From: Actinomycetota bacterium
Lineage (GTDB): Bacteria; Actinomycetota; Actinomycetes; S36-B12
Assembly (NCBI GenBank): GCA_947472655.1
Contig: CANJCG010000085.1
Coordinates: forward strand, 1 to 6,787
Direction of reading: 5' to 3'
Length of the DNA stretch: 6,787 nt
In this document: in pieces, positions 1 through 6,030 of the stretch
How the letters are laid out: each line of letters begins with the position of its first letter
Position numbering within the stretch: position 1 is the first letter of the stretch
Notes under the pieces: model-generated
The model's input: only the letters and a program-made list of their open reading frames with translations
What the model was told of the DNA's origin: nothing
The model's database searches: none
Program-made: the position numbers and the translations under genes

Positions 1-13
1 GGGTGCGAAGGGC

Positions 14-40
14 AGCGCGTTGACGAAAAGTCGACGCGCT
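14..40 (-). promoter_or_regulatory. Hairpin of a putative isoleucine-responsive leader RNA
   Basis: Read on the minus strand, positions 40-30 pair with 24-14 in an 11-bp stem with one G.U pair and a five-base loop (29-25, TTTTC). The 5' arm begins inside the stop codon of the Ile-rich leader peptide at 39-68, so a ribosome reaching that stop would have to melt the stem. A ribosome waiting on the first Ile codon would leave it intact, taking the usual leading edge about 15 nt from the first P-site base. No U-tract appears in the 13 bases left before the window edge, so transcription termination is not supported, though a later terminator could lie outside. The stem is seen directly; the regulatory role is inferred. 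Confidence 0.5.
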
Positions 41-68
41 AGTTAATGATGATGCAGCGATGAAACAC
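39..68 (-). CDS. Putative leader peptide with three consecutive Ile codons
   Basis: A 9-codon reading frame starting at GTG encodes MFHRCIIIN and ends in TAG. The control run is ATC ATC ATT (53-45). The GTG lies exactly six bases after a good extended -10 box (83-75), so the transcript may begin at the start codon itself and be translated leaderless; there is no Shine-Dalgarno sequence. The frame is followed directly by a stable hairpin (40-14). By analogy with attenuation leaders, stalling on uncharged tRNA-Ile would control a gene to the left of the window on the minus strand. That gene is not visible. A citramalate synthase (cimA) or another isoleucine or branched-chain gene would fit downstream of ilvE, but this is a guess from gene neighbourhoods in other actinomycetes. 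A chance short frame remains possible; the combination of promoter, codon run and hairpin is what argues against it. Confidence 0.5.
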   Translation of the reverse strand: MFHRCIIIN

Positions 69-74
69 GTTGTA

Positions 75-83
75 ATTATGCCA
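75..83 (-). promoter_or_regulatory. Extended -10 promoter for the Ile-rich leader
   Basis: On the minus strand the bases read TGG CATAAT, a TGn extension followed by a five-of-six match to TATAAT. Six bases (TACAAC) separate it from GTG at 68, the normal distance from -10 to transcription start. No convincing -35 is seen about 17 bases upstream (around 103-98), which is acceptable for an extended -10 promoter. It lies 95 bases after the ilvE stop codon, so the gene to the left would have its own promoter instead of depending only on read-through from ilvE. Confidence 0.5.
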
Positions 84-177
84 CAACCCACTCAAAGGGG
101 CCAGCCCCCCATGAAATCCGGACAATCTACCCAGCAACCAGTCCCCTAGCTACTGATTGAACAAACCAACACCGGCA
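84..177. other. Intergenic region downstream of ilvE
   Basis: No convincing gene is seen. The only structure is a short GGGG-CTGG-CCCC hairpin followed by TTT on the minus strand (108-94), which could weakly terminate ilvE transcripts, but four base pairs are too few to call. It ends about 14 bases before the extended -10 box of the Ile-rich leader. Confidence 0.4.
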
Positions 178-1305
178 CTAGCAAATCGTGTGTAGCCACT
201 GGTGCGTGTCTTGAGCGAGCCCTGTTTGGATGTTGAGAAGGGTTTCACGTAGCAGCATCGTCACTGGGCCTGGCAGTCCTGCATTAATGTCCCAATGCCC
301 ACTGTCTCGGCTTTTGACATGTCCGACAGGGGTGATAACCGCGGCAGTACCGCAGGCAAAGACCTCGGTGATTTTCCCGGACGCAACGTCATTTCGCCAG
401 TCCTCAACACTGATGTGAGCTTCCTGGGCTAGTAGCCCAAGGTCAGAGGCAACGGTGAGGAGTGAATCTCTGGTGATTCCTGGCAGCAGCGAGCCCGTCA
501 GTGCCGGCGTAACCAAGCGAGCCGAGTCACCCTGTCCATAGACGAAGTACAGGTTCATGCCACCCATTTCTTCGATCCACTTGCGTTCCACCGCGTCAAG
601 CCACACTACTTGCTCGCAACCTTGGGCCGCTGCTTCTGCCTGAGCAATCAAGGACGCGGCATAGTTGCCCGCGCACTTGGCTTCACCTGTGCCACCAGGA
701 GCTGCACGCACGTACTCGTCAGAGATCCACACCGAGACTGGCTTCACTCCCTCTGGGAAGTAAGCCCCCGCAGGTGAGGCAATCAGCAAATATTTGTAGG
801 CGTTAGCTGGGCGCACTCCCAAACCGACTTCAGTTGAGATCATGAACGGGCGTAAGTAAAGCGAATGATCTTCGCCATCGGGAACCCAATCCCGATCTTG
901 AGTTACCAGGGCATTCACTGAGGCGAGGAATAATTCGACTGGCAGTTCGGCCATAGCAAGGCGTCGAGCCGATCTTTGGAAGCGCTGCGCATTCGCGATG
1001 GGACGGAAGGTCTTGATGGATCCGTCAGCATGACGGTAAGCCTTCAAGCCTTCAAAAATTGCCTGCCCATAATGCATAAAGTTCGTTGCCGGATCCAAAG
1101 ACAGTGGACCGTAAGGCACAAGTTGAGCGTTATGCCAGCCCTTTTCCTGTGTCCAATCAGCAGTGACCATGTGATCGGTGAAGTACTTGCCAAACCCGGG
1201 ATCAGCCAAAATTGCTTCACGCTGATCGGCTGGGAGCCGATGATCACTCGCATGCACCTCGATAGGCCAGAGCTCTGCGCCTAACTGCTGGCTCGTGGTA
1301 GTCAT
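178..1305 (-). CDS. ilvE: Branched-chain amino acid aminotransferase
   Basis: A PLP-dependent fold-type IV aminotransferase of 375 residues, cytosolic, which interconverts leucine, isoleucine and valine with their 2-keto acids using glutamate/2-oxoglutarate. Visible family motifs include HYGQAIFEGLKAYR (78-91), LRPFM (151-155), the PLP-lysine segment GGTGEAKCAGNY with Lys210 as the likely Schiff-base lysine, EEMGGMN (245-251), GSLLPGITRDSLL (271-283) and ACGTAAVITPV (318-328). The length is normal for the long actinobacterial form. A longer frame from TTG at 1317 exists, but that TTG overlaps the strong Shine-Dalgarno GAGGAG (1315-1310), which sits four bases before ATG 1305, so the ATG is chosen. 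It follows leuB by 62 bp with no terminator or clear promoter between them, so the two are probably cotranscribed. It catalyses the last step of the pathway that LeuA and LeuB serve. No sign of damage or transfer. Confidence 0.96.
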   Translation of the reverse strand: MTTTSQQLGAELWPIEVHASDHRLPADQREAILADPGFGKYFTDHMVTADWTQEKGWHNAQLVPYGPLSLDPATNFMHYGQAIFEGLKAYRHADGSIKTFRPIANAQRFQRSARRLAMAELPVELFLASVNALVTQDRDWVPDGEDHSLYLRPFMISTEVGLGVRPANAYKYLLIASPAGAYFPEGVKPVSVWISDEYVRAAPGGTGEAKCAGNYAASLIAQAEAAAQGCEQVVWLDAVERKWIEEMGGMNLYFVYGQGDSARLVTPALTGSLLPGITRDSLLTVASDLGLLAQEAHISVEDWRNDVASGKITEVFACGTAAVITPVGHVKSRDSGHWDINAGLPGPVTMLLRETLLNIQTGLAQDTHQWLHTIC

Positions 1306-1309
1306 GAAA

Positions 1310-1315
1310 CTCCTC
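1310..1315 (-). promoter_or_regulatory. Shine-Dalgarno sequence of ilvE
   Basis: GAGGAG on the minus strand, four bases before ATG 1305. It decides the start: the in-frame TTG at 1317 would lie before and against this site. ilvE and leuA are the two genes here with a clear Shine-Dalgarno sequence, and both are expected to be translated from inside a longer transcript. Confidence 0.8.
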
Positions 1316-1367
1316 AAAGTATGAAGACGTAAGGCTAGCCAATCCAGCCTCGAATTGCCGAAATTTG

Positions 1368-2423
1368 TTACTTAGCCTTTGACACTGCTCCTGCTGCCAG
1401 CGCATCGCCAATAGCCGAAGTCGATCGCACTGCATCTCCTCGCGAAGCAAGATCGTCAGAAACTGCCGACTCAACCCACATCGCTGCTTGGCTTTGGCCC
1501 ACATGCTCGAGCAACATGGCAAGTGACAACACTGTGGCAGTTGGATCAGCCTTCCCTTGGCCAGCAATGTCTGGGGCAGATCCGTGCACTGGTTCAAACA
1601 TGCTTGGGTTTTTGCGTGTCGGATCAATATTGCCTGATGCGGCAAGCCCAATGCCGCCAACAATTGCAGCACCAATGTCGGTCAAGATATCGCCAAAGAG
1701 ATTGTCGGTTACTACAACGTCGAAGCGTTCTGGCTGGGTCAAGAAGAACATCGCTGCCGCATCAACGTGACAGTAATCTGTAGTCACATTGGGGTAATCC
1801 TTAGCCACATCGTCAAATGCTCGCTGCCAAGTGTTACCTGCGTAGACAAGCACGTTTGTCTTGTGCACCAAAGTAACTTTATTTCGACGACGAGTCGCGC
1901 GTTCGAAAGCATCACGAATAATGCGCACTGCGCCGTAGTAGGTATTGATGCTGACTTCTGTTGAAACCTCATGCTCGGTTCCATCACGAAGCACACCACC
2001 AGCGCCAACGTAAGGCCCTTCGGTGCCCTCGCGGCACACCACAAAATCAATATCTTTCGTTGTCTTTCCCGCAAGCGGTCCAGTCACACCTGGGTACAAA
2101 CGAACAGGCCGCAAGTTCACGTGGTGATCCATGATGAATCGAAGCGGCAATAGAACACCACGCTCCAAGATTCCGGGCTTGACCGATGGGTCACCAATAG
2201 CCCCCAACAGAATCGCGTCGTATCCACGAAGTTCTTGAACTACGGAGTCTGGAAGCAACTCCCCTGTCGCGTTATATCGACGCGCACCCAGGTCATATTC
2301 AGTTGTGGTCACGGTCAGGCCAGCAGCAGGGGCAATAGCCGTGAGCACCTTCATGGCTTCAACCACAACTTCGGTACCGATGCCATCGCCAGGGATGAGG
2401 GCTAGATTCAAATTCTTGGACAT
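1368..2423 (-). CDS. leuB: 3-Isopropylmalate dehydrogenase
   Basis: Cytosolic NAD-dependent oxidative decarboxylase acting on 3-isopropylmalate in the third step of leucine synthesis, giving 4-methyl-2-oxopentanoate. The protein has 351 residues, near the usual length. Motifs in order: PGDGIG (11-16), LLPLR (91-95) and NLRPVR (103-108) supplying substrate-binding arginines, REGTEGPYVG (131-140), VHKTNV with probable catalytic Lys188, VDAAAM with Asp221, NLFGDILTD with metal-binding Asp245 and Asp249, and EPVHGSAPDIAG (277-288) in the NAD-binding region. The REGTEGPYVG form points to the actinobacterial branch; isocitrate or tartrate dehydrogenase relatives are less likely given the leucine-gene neighbours. 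A TTG at 2432 would add three residues (M-C-P), but ATG 2423 matches the family N-terminus. There is no Shine-Dalgarno before it; a TAGAGT -10-like box ends eight bases upstream, so a leaderless start is possible. It is divergent from leuA and probably heads an operon with ilvE. Confidence 0.96.
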   Translation of the reverse strand: MSKNLNLALIPGDGIGTEVVVEAMKVLTAIAPAAGLTVTTTEYDLGARRYNATGELLPDSVVQELRGYDAILLGAIGDPSVKPGILERGVLLPLRFIMDHHVNLRPVRLYPGVTGPLAGKTTKDIDFVVCREGTEGPYVGAGGVLRDGTEHEVSTEVSINTYYGAVRIIRDAFERATRRRNKVTLVHKTNVLVYAGNTWQRAFDDVAKDYPNVTTDYCHVDAAAMFFLTQPERFDVVVTDNLFGDILTDIGAAIVGGIGLAASGNIDPTRKNPSMFEPVHGSAPDIAGQGKADPTATVLSLAMLLEHVGQSQAAMWVESAVSDDLASRGDAVRSTSAIGDALAAGAVSKAK

Positions 2424-2431
2424 AGGACACA

Positions 2432-2437
2432 ACTCTA
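2432..2437 (-). promoter_or_regulatory. Possible -10 box of the leuB-ilvE operon
   Basis: TAGAGT on the minus strand fits the TAnnnT pattern and ends eight bases before leuB ATG 2423, slightly longer than the ideal six or seven. No good -35 is visible about 17 bases upstream (near 2460-2455, GTTTTC). Its position and the absence of a Shine-Dalgarno sequence make a leaderless leuB transcript plausible. Short motif, so low certainty. Confidence 0.3.
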
Positions 2438-2499
2438 CCGAGGCCTTTAAGCAAGAAAACGGGCCCTGTACTGCTCTCTTTCCGGTATAGCCAACTCGC

Positions 2500-2508
2500 T
2501 GCTATTAT
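2500..2508 (+). promoter_or_regulatory. Extended -10 promoter of the leuA leader
   Basis: TGC TATTAT is a TGn extension plus a five-of-six match to TATAAT. Transcription would start near A2515, three bases before the leader-peptide ATG at 2518, or possibly at 2518 itself, so the leader peptide is nearly or fully leaderless. The -35 candidates TTTCCG (2479-2484, 18-base spacer) and TTCCGG (2480-2485, 17-base spacer) are weak. The leuB -10 candidate lies about 65 bp away on the other strand, so both promoters share a compact divergent region. Confidence 0.55.
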
Positions 2509-2517
2509 TAAGGCACT

Positions 2518-2559
2518 ATGACGCGCGCACTGCTCCTTCGCTGCCGCGGCGAGGCCTGA
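2518..2559 (+). CDS. leuA leader peptide with three consecutive Leu codons
   Basis: A 13-codon frame from ATG to TGA encoding MTRALLLRCRGEA. The control run CTG CTC CTT occupies 2530-2538. It lies just after an extended -10 box and ends inside the leader hairpin, 68 bases before leuA. This is the expected design for regulation by leucine supply: scarce charged tRNA-Leu stalls the ribosome on the run, while plentiful leucine lets it travel to the stop and melt the hairpin (2544-2580). With the first Leu codon in the A site, the ribosome's leading edge would be near 2542, just short of the stem. Leader structures upstream of leuA are known in Actinobacteria from comparative work; the exact peptide has not been checked against others. 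Confidence 0.8.
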   Translation: MTRALLLRCRGEA

Positions 2560-2597
2560 CCAACCGGCCCCTCGTCGCGGGATTCGCGTTCGCCGGT
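2544..2597 (+). ncRNA. leuA leader hairpin with possible pseudoknot (LEU element-like)
   Basis: Stem 1 pairs 2544-2554 with 2570-2580: 11 bp with one G.U pair. Six bases of its 15-base loop (2563-2568, ACCGGC) are fully complementary to 2592-2597 (GCCGGT), giving an H-type pseudoknot. A conserved pseudoknot named the LEU element has been described upstream of leuA in most Actinobacteria, and this fits its position and kind. No U-run follows the stem, so control of translation is more likely than transcription termination. A competing helix pairs 2572-2581 with 2622-2631 (10 bp, one G.U), which would cover the leuA start codon and uses the same 3' arm as stem 1. The two structures are mutually exclusive, the hallmark of an attenuator. 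The pairings were counted by hand; no folding energies were computed. Confidence 0.7.
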
Positions 2598-2615
2598 AGT
2601 CCAATCGAAATTCTT

Positions 2616-2621
2616 GAGGAG
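2616..2621 (+). promoter_or_regulatory. Shine-Dalgarno sequence of leuA
   Basis: GAGGAG six bases before ATG 2628, a strong site. The bases from 2622 through the start codon can be taken up by the leader 3' arm (2572-2581). In addition, 2616-2622 can pair with 2532-2538, which lies in the leucine codon run. Both pairings would hide the site, so access to it is the likely regulated step. Confidence 0.8.
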
Positions 2622-2627
2622 CCCGCG

Positions 2628-4373
2628 ATGACTACTACTTCTTTCCAACAAGACGATGCAAGTCAAAAGCCGTCAGGTATGCGCTTTGACCGCTACATCC
2701 CATTTCAGCAAACCACGCTCGAAAACCGTACTTGGCCAAATAAGCGCATCACCCAAGCCCCACGTTGGTGCGCTGTCGACCTTCGCGACGGCAATCAAGC
2801 ACTGATCGATCCAATGACCCCTGACCGCAAGTTACGTATGTTCAAACTCTTGGTCGAAATGGGCTATAAAGAAATTGAAGTTGGATTTCCTTCTGCTTCG
2901 CAGAATGACTTTGATTTCGTTCGCCTACTTATTGAAGATGGACACATCCCAGATGACGTCACAATTCAGGTGCTTGTTCAGGCTCGTGAGTCGTTAATCG
3001 AACGAACTTACGAATCGCTGGATGGTGCTAAGCAAGCTGTGGTGCATTTCTATAACTCAACTTCAGTGCTGCAACGCCGCGTGGTGTTCGGCTTGGATAA
3101 AGAGGGCATCGTTGACATCGCAGTTCATGGTGCGCAATTGGTTAAGAAGTATGCAGAACAGATGGCGGGCGACACGGAGATTTTCTTCGAGTACTCCCCT
3201 GAATCTTTCACCGGCACTGAACTTGAGTTCGCCCTAGAGGCCTGCAATGCAGTGACTGATGTTCTTGAGCCAACATCAGATCGAAAAATGATCATTAACC
3301 TGCCTGCAACGGTAGAGATGATGACCCCGAACCTCTATGCCGATTCTATCGAATGGATGAGCCGCAACCTTAACCGTCGCGATGCCATCATTCTTTCCTT
3401 GCATCCTCATAATGACCGCGGCACTGCAGTGGCTGCGGCCGAACTTGGCTATATGGCCGGCGCAGATCGCATTGAAGGCTGCCTTTTCGGTAACGGGGAA
3501 CGCACCGGAAACGTTTGTCTGGTTACGTTGGGGCTTAACTTGTTTACCCAAGGCGTGGATCCGCAGATTAACTTCGGAAATATCGATGAAATTCGGCGAA
3601 CAGTTGAATACTGCAATCAAATTCCTGTGCACGAACGTCACCCATATGGCGGCGATTTGGTGTACACCGCCTTCAGCGGTTCCCATCAAGATGCCATCAA
3701 TAAGGGCTTACGGATCATGGAATCAGAAGCAGCCGAACTTGGTATTCCAGTCAACGAACATCGCTGGGAAGTTCCATATCTTCCTATCGATCCAAAGGAC
3801 GTTGGTCGTACCTACGAAGCCGTGATTCGCGTGAACTCACAGTCCGGCAAGGGTGGCGTTGCCTACATCATGCGCACCGAGCACAAACTCGAGTTGCCTC
3901 GTCGTTTGCAGATCGAGTTCTCACGCGTGGTGCAAGAAGTCACAGATAACGAAGGTGGCGAAGTTGCCCCTGCTGAGATGTGGAGCATCTTCTCTGGTGA
4001 ATATCTCCCCGATCCAGCTGCAGCTTGGGGCCGCTTTGCTCTGAAATCAGTGAAGCAGGACTCGGCAGTTGACGGCGACACCACCGTAGAAGTGGTGATC
4101 ACCGATAACGGGGTCGAATCCACCCTTAATGGCACCGGTAACGGTCCTATCGCCGCTTTCTGTGAAGCACTTAATCACTTCGGCGTAGACGTGCGGGTGT
4201 TGGATTACGCCGAGCATGCAATGAGCGCTGGTGGCGATGCTAAAGCCGCCGCCTACTTGGAATGCACCTTAGAAGGTAAAACCGTATGGGGCGTGGGCAT
4301 TGATCCATCAATCACCACAGCGTCACTTAAAGCGATCATAAGCGCTGTGAACCGAGTGGTTCGCACTGCGTAA
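2628..4373 (+). CDS. leuA: 2-Isopropylmalate synthase
   Basis: Condenses acetyl-CoA with 2-ketoisovalerate to 2-isopropylmalate, the committed and leucine-inhibited step of leucine synthesis; cytosolic and metal-dependent. The 581-residue length fits the long actinobacterial class. The N-terminal HMGL-like TIM barrel shows LRDGNQ (52-57, with catalytic Arg53 and metal ligand Asp54), SLHPHNDRG (257-265, His259 and His261 as metal ligands), GNGERTGN (288-295) and HRWEVPYLPIDP (378-389). A subdomain carries SGKGG (406-410). The C-terminal LeuA dimerisation and leucine-binding domain covers about 425-575 and includes NGTGNGPIAA (501-510), so feedback inhibition is probably kept. Citramalate or homocitrate synthase is less likely given the whole-length pattern and the Leu leader. 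ATG 2628 is supported by GAGGAG six bases upstream. Expression is probably controlled by the leader (2518-2597) and ends at the inverted repeat 4382-4427. Confidence 0.97.
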   Translation: MTTTSFQQDDASQKPSGMRFDRYIPFQQTTLENRTWPNKRITQAPRWCAVDLRDGNQALIDPMTPDRKLRMFKLLVEMGYKEIEVGFPSASQNDFDFVRLLIEDGHIPDDVTIQVLVQARESLIERTYESLDGAKQAVVHFYNSTSVLQRRVVFGLDKEGIVDIAVHGAQLVKKYAEQMAGDTEIFFEYSPESFTGTELEFALEACNAVTDVLEPTSDRKMIINLPATVEMMTPNLYADSIEWMSRNLNRRDAIILSLHPHNDRGTAVAAAELGYMAGADRIEGCLFGNGERTGNVCLVTLGLNLFTQGVDPQINFGNIDEIRRTVEYCNQIPVHERHPYGGDLVYTAFSGSHQDAINKGLRIMESEAAELGIPVNEHRWEVPYLPIDPKDVGRTYEAVIRVNSQSGKGGVAYIMRTEHKLELPRRLQIEFSRVVQEVTDNEGGEVAPAEMWSIFSGEYLPDPAAAWGRFALKSVKQDSAVDGDTTVEVVITDNGVESTLNGTGNGPIAAFCEALNHFGVDVRVLDYAEHAMSAGGDAKAAAYLECTLEGKTVWGVGIDPSITTASLKAIISAVNRVVRTA

Positions 4374-4381
4374 GTTTTTAT

Positions 4382-4427
4382 ATTTGTAGAAGGGCCAGAA
4401 GCATTTGCTTCTGGCCCTTCTACAAAT
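4382..4427. terminator. Perfect 21-bp inverted repeat between convergent leuA and serA
   Basis: Arms 4382-4402 and 4407-4427 are exact reverse complements around the four-base loop ATTT. It starts eight bases after the leuA stop and ends 13 bases before the serA stop, so it can serve both strands. Neither strand has a classical U-tract after the stem: the plus strand continues GTTTGTG, the minus strand ATAAAAAC. Stems lacking a U-run are commonly proposed as terminators in high-G+C Gram-positives. The position makes termination the best explanation; mRNA 3'-end protection is an alternative or additional role. Confidence 0.8.
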
Positions 4428-4440
4428 GTTTGTGAAGTCG

Positions 4441-6024
4441 TTAAATCAGACTTACTGCTCGACCTGACATTGCACTGATCGCAGAAACAATTGATTCAAG
4501 GGTTGCAGCGGGTGCTGGCTGATCGAGAGTCAACACGATGAGCGCATGACCCGTTTCATTTCGAGCAACCTGCATATTTGCAATATTGACACCTGCTTCG
4601 CCAAGGAGGCGCCCAACAATTCCAACAACGCCTGGCTTGTCTTGGTAGCGAAGGAAAGCGAGGTGATCGCTGATCGCTACGTCAATGTCGTAACCATCAA
4701 TTTCGACGATTTTGCCGATATTGCGAGGTCCTGTTGCCGTGCCACCAACAACAACCTTGGTGCCGTTGGTGAGGGTGAGCTTCACCCGAACGAGCGAACG
4801 ATGGTCGCCGCTTTCGCGATCAGTTGTGAGGGCTACTTCCACGCCCCGCTGCTCAGCTAGAACGGGTGCATTCACAAATGACACTGGATCATGAACAAGA
4901 TTCTGGAAGACACCCTTCAGCGCACTGAGTTCGAGCACCCGAACATCATGTTCGATAACGTCGCCAAGCACTTCTACGTCAACGCGCTCAACAGCATCTT
5001 CAGCAAGGCTGCATGCAATCAAGCCAAGTTGTTCAGCGAGCGGCACGAGAGGCTTGACCTGATCAGCCATTTGCCCACCCTGAACGTTGACTGCATCAGG
5101 CACGAGTTCACCTGCAAGTGCTAGACGCACTGAACGAGCAACGGAGATTCCAGCTTTTTCCTGTGCTTCATCCGTTGATGCACCGAGGTGCGGAGTTGCA
5201 ACAACCTGCTCGAGACCAAATAAAGGAGAGTCCGTGCATGGCTCTTTTGAATACACGTCGACGCCAGCACCAGCTACGCGACCATCAACGAGCGCTTCGT
5301 ACAACGCCTTTTCATCAACGATGCCACCGCGGGCAGCATTAATAATGCGGACTGTCGGCTTGACCTTATGAAGCTCAGCATCGCCGATCAGGCCGATTGT
5401 TTCTGGTGTCTTTGGAAGGTGCACAGTGATGAAGTCGCTCTCAACCAACAGATCCTCAAGGCTGACCATGCGAATACCAAGTTGGGCAGCGCGAGCAGGC
5501 TGAACATACGGGTCGTATGCGATCAACTTGACTCCAAAAGCACTCAAACGCTGAGCAACAAGAATTCCGATGCGGCCAAGACCAACAACGCCTACCACCT
5601 TGTCTGAGAGTTCCACTCCGGTGTACTTGGATCGCTTCCACTCACCATTGGTGAGAGCAGCATTTGCTGGCACGATATTTCGAGCGCTAGCAAGAAGTAG
5701 CGCGACGGCGAGCTCTGCGGCTGAAACAATGTTCGACGTTGGGGCATTCACCACCATGACACCAGCCTGAGTTGCTGCTTTGACATCAACGTTGTCTAGA
5801 CCAACTCCTGCTCGAGCAACAACCTTGAGCTTCTTGGCAGCTGCCAAGGCTTCTGCATCGATCATTGTTGCTGACCGCACCAAAATAGCGTCTACGTCAA
5901 CGATCGCTGCGAGCAATGCAGTGCGATCGGCCCCATCGCATTCCACAATTTCAAAATCTGGCCCAAGAGCCTCAACTGTTGCGGGTGAGAGTTCTTCTGC
6001 AATGAGTACACGTGGCTTATTCAC
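4441..6024 (-). CDS. serA: D-3-phosphoglycerate dehydrogenase
   Basis: Oxidises 3-phosphoglycerate to 3-phosphohydroxypyruvate with NAD, the first step of serine synthesis; cytosolic. From GTG 6024 the protein has 527 residues, the long form typical of Actinobacteria. Domains: substrate-binding domain split around an NAD-binding Rossmann domain (about 100-285) with VGLGRIG (147-153) and ribose-binding Asp171; catalytic Arg232 in NAARGGIVDE, Glu261 and His279 in TPHLGAST; an intervening domain (about 315-450); and a C-terminal ACT domain (about 455-527, RYQDKPGVVGIVGRLLGEAGVN) that in relatives mediates serine feedback. A TTG at 6030 would add two residues, with an in-frame TAG two codons before it. 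GTG 6024 is preferred because it lies six bases after a TAGACT -10 box and no Shine-Dalgarno supports either start, so translation is probably leaderless. It follows the prepilin peptidase gene by about 43 bp; shared transcription is possible but functionally unmotivated. Confidence 0.95.
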   Translation of the reverse strand: MNKPRVLIAEELSPATVEALGPDFEIVECDGADRTALLAAIVDVDAILVRSATMIDAEALAAAKKLKVVARAGVGLDNVDVKAATQAGVMVVNAPTSNIVSAAELAVALLLASARNIVPANAALTNGEWKRSKYTGVELSDKVVGVVGLGRIGILVAQRLSAFGVKLIAYDPYVQPARAAQLGIRMVSLEDLLVESDFITVHLPKTPETIGLIGDAELHKVKPTVRIINAARGGIVDEKALYEALVDGRVAGAGVDVYSKEPCTDSPLFGLEQVVATPHLGASTDEAQEKAGISVARSVRLALAGELVPDAVNVQGGQMADQVKPLVPLAEQLGLIACSLAEDAVERVDVEVLGDVIEHDVRVLELSALKGVFQNLVHDPVSFVNAPVLAEQRGVEVALTTDRESGDHRSLVRVKLTLTNGTKVVVGGTATGPRNIGKIVEIDGYDIDVAISDHLAFLRYQDKPGVVGIVGRLLGEAGVNIANMQVARNETGHALIVLTLDQPAPAATLESIVSAISAMSGRAVSLI

Positions 6025-6030
6025 CAGCAA

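Noticed and set aside
1..46. Possible tail of a plus-strand gene ending at TAG 40-42 or TAA 44-46
   Set aside because: Only about 14 residues are visible with no recognisable motif, and the stem here is better explained as part of the minus-strand Ile leader. A plus-strand terminator for an unseen gene cannot be fully excluded.
1244..1675. A 143-codon minus-strand frame overlapping the end of leuB and start of ilvE
   Set aside because: It is a shifted frame across two well-supported genes on the same strand and shows no family motif; no frameshift is needed because both genes are intact.
2544..2588. The leuA leader hairpin as a transcription terminator
   Set aside because: The stem is followed by GATTCGCG with no U-run, so a translational mechanism fits better.
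3276..3689. A 137-codon minus-strand frame
   Set aside because: Antisense to the conserved catalytic barrel of leuA, with no recognisable domain or ribosome-binding site.
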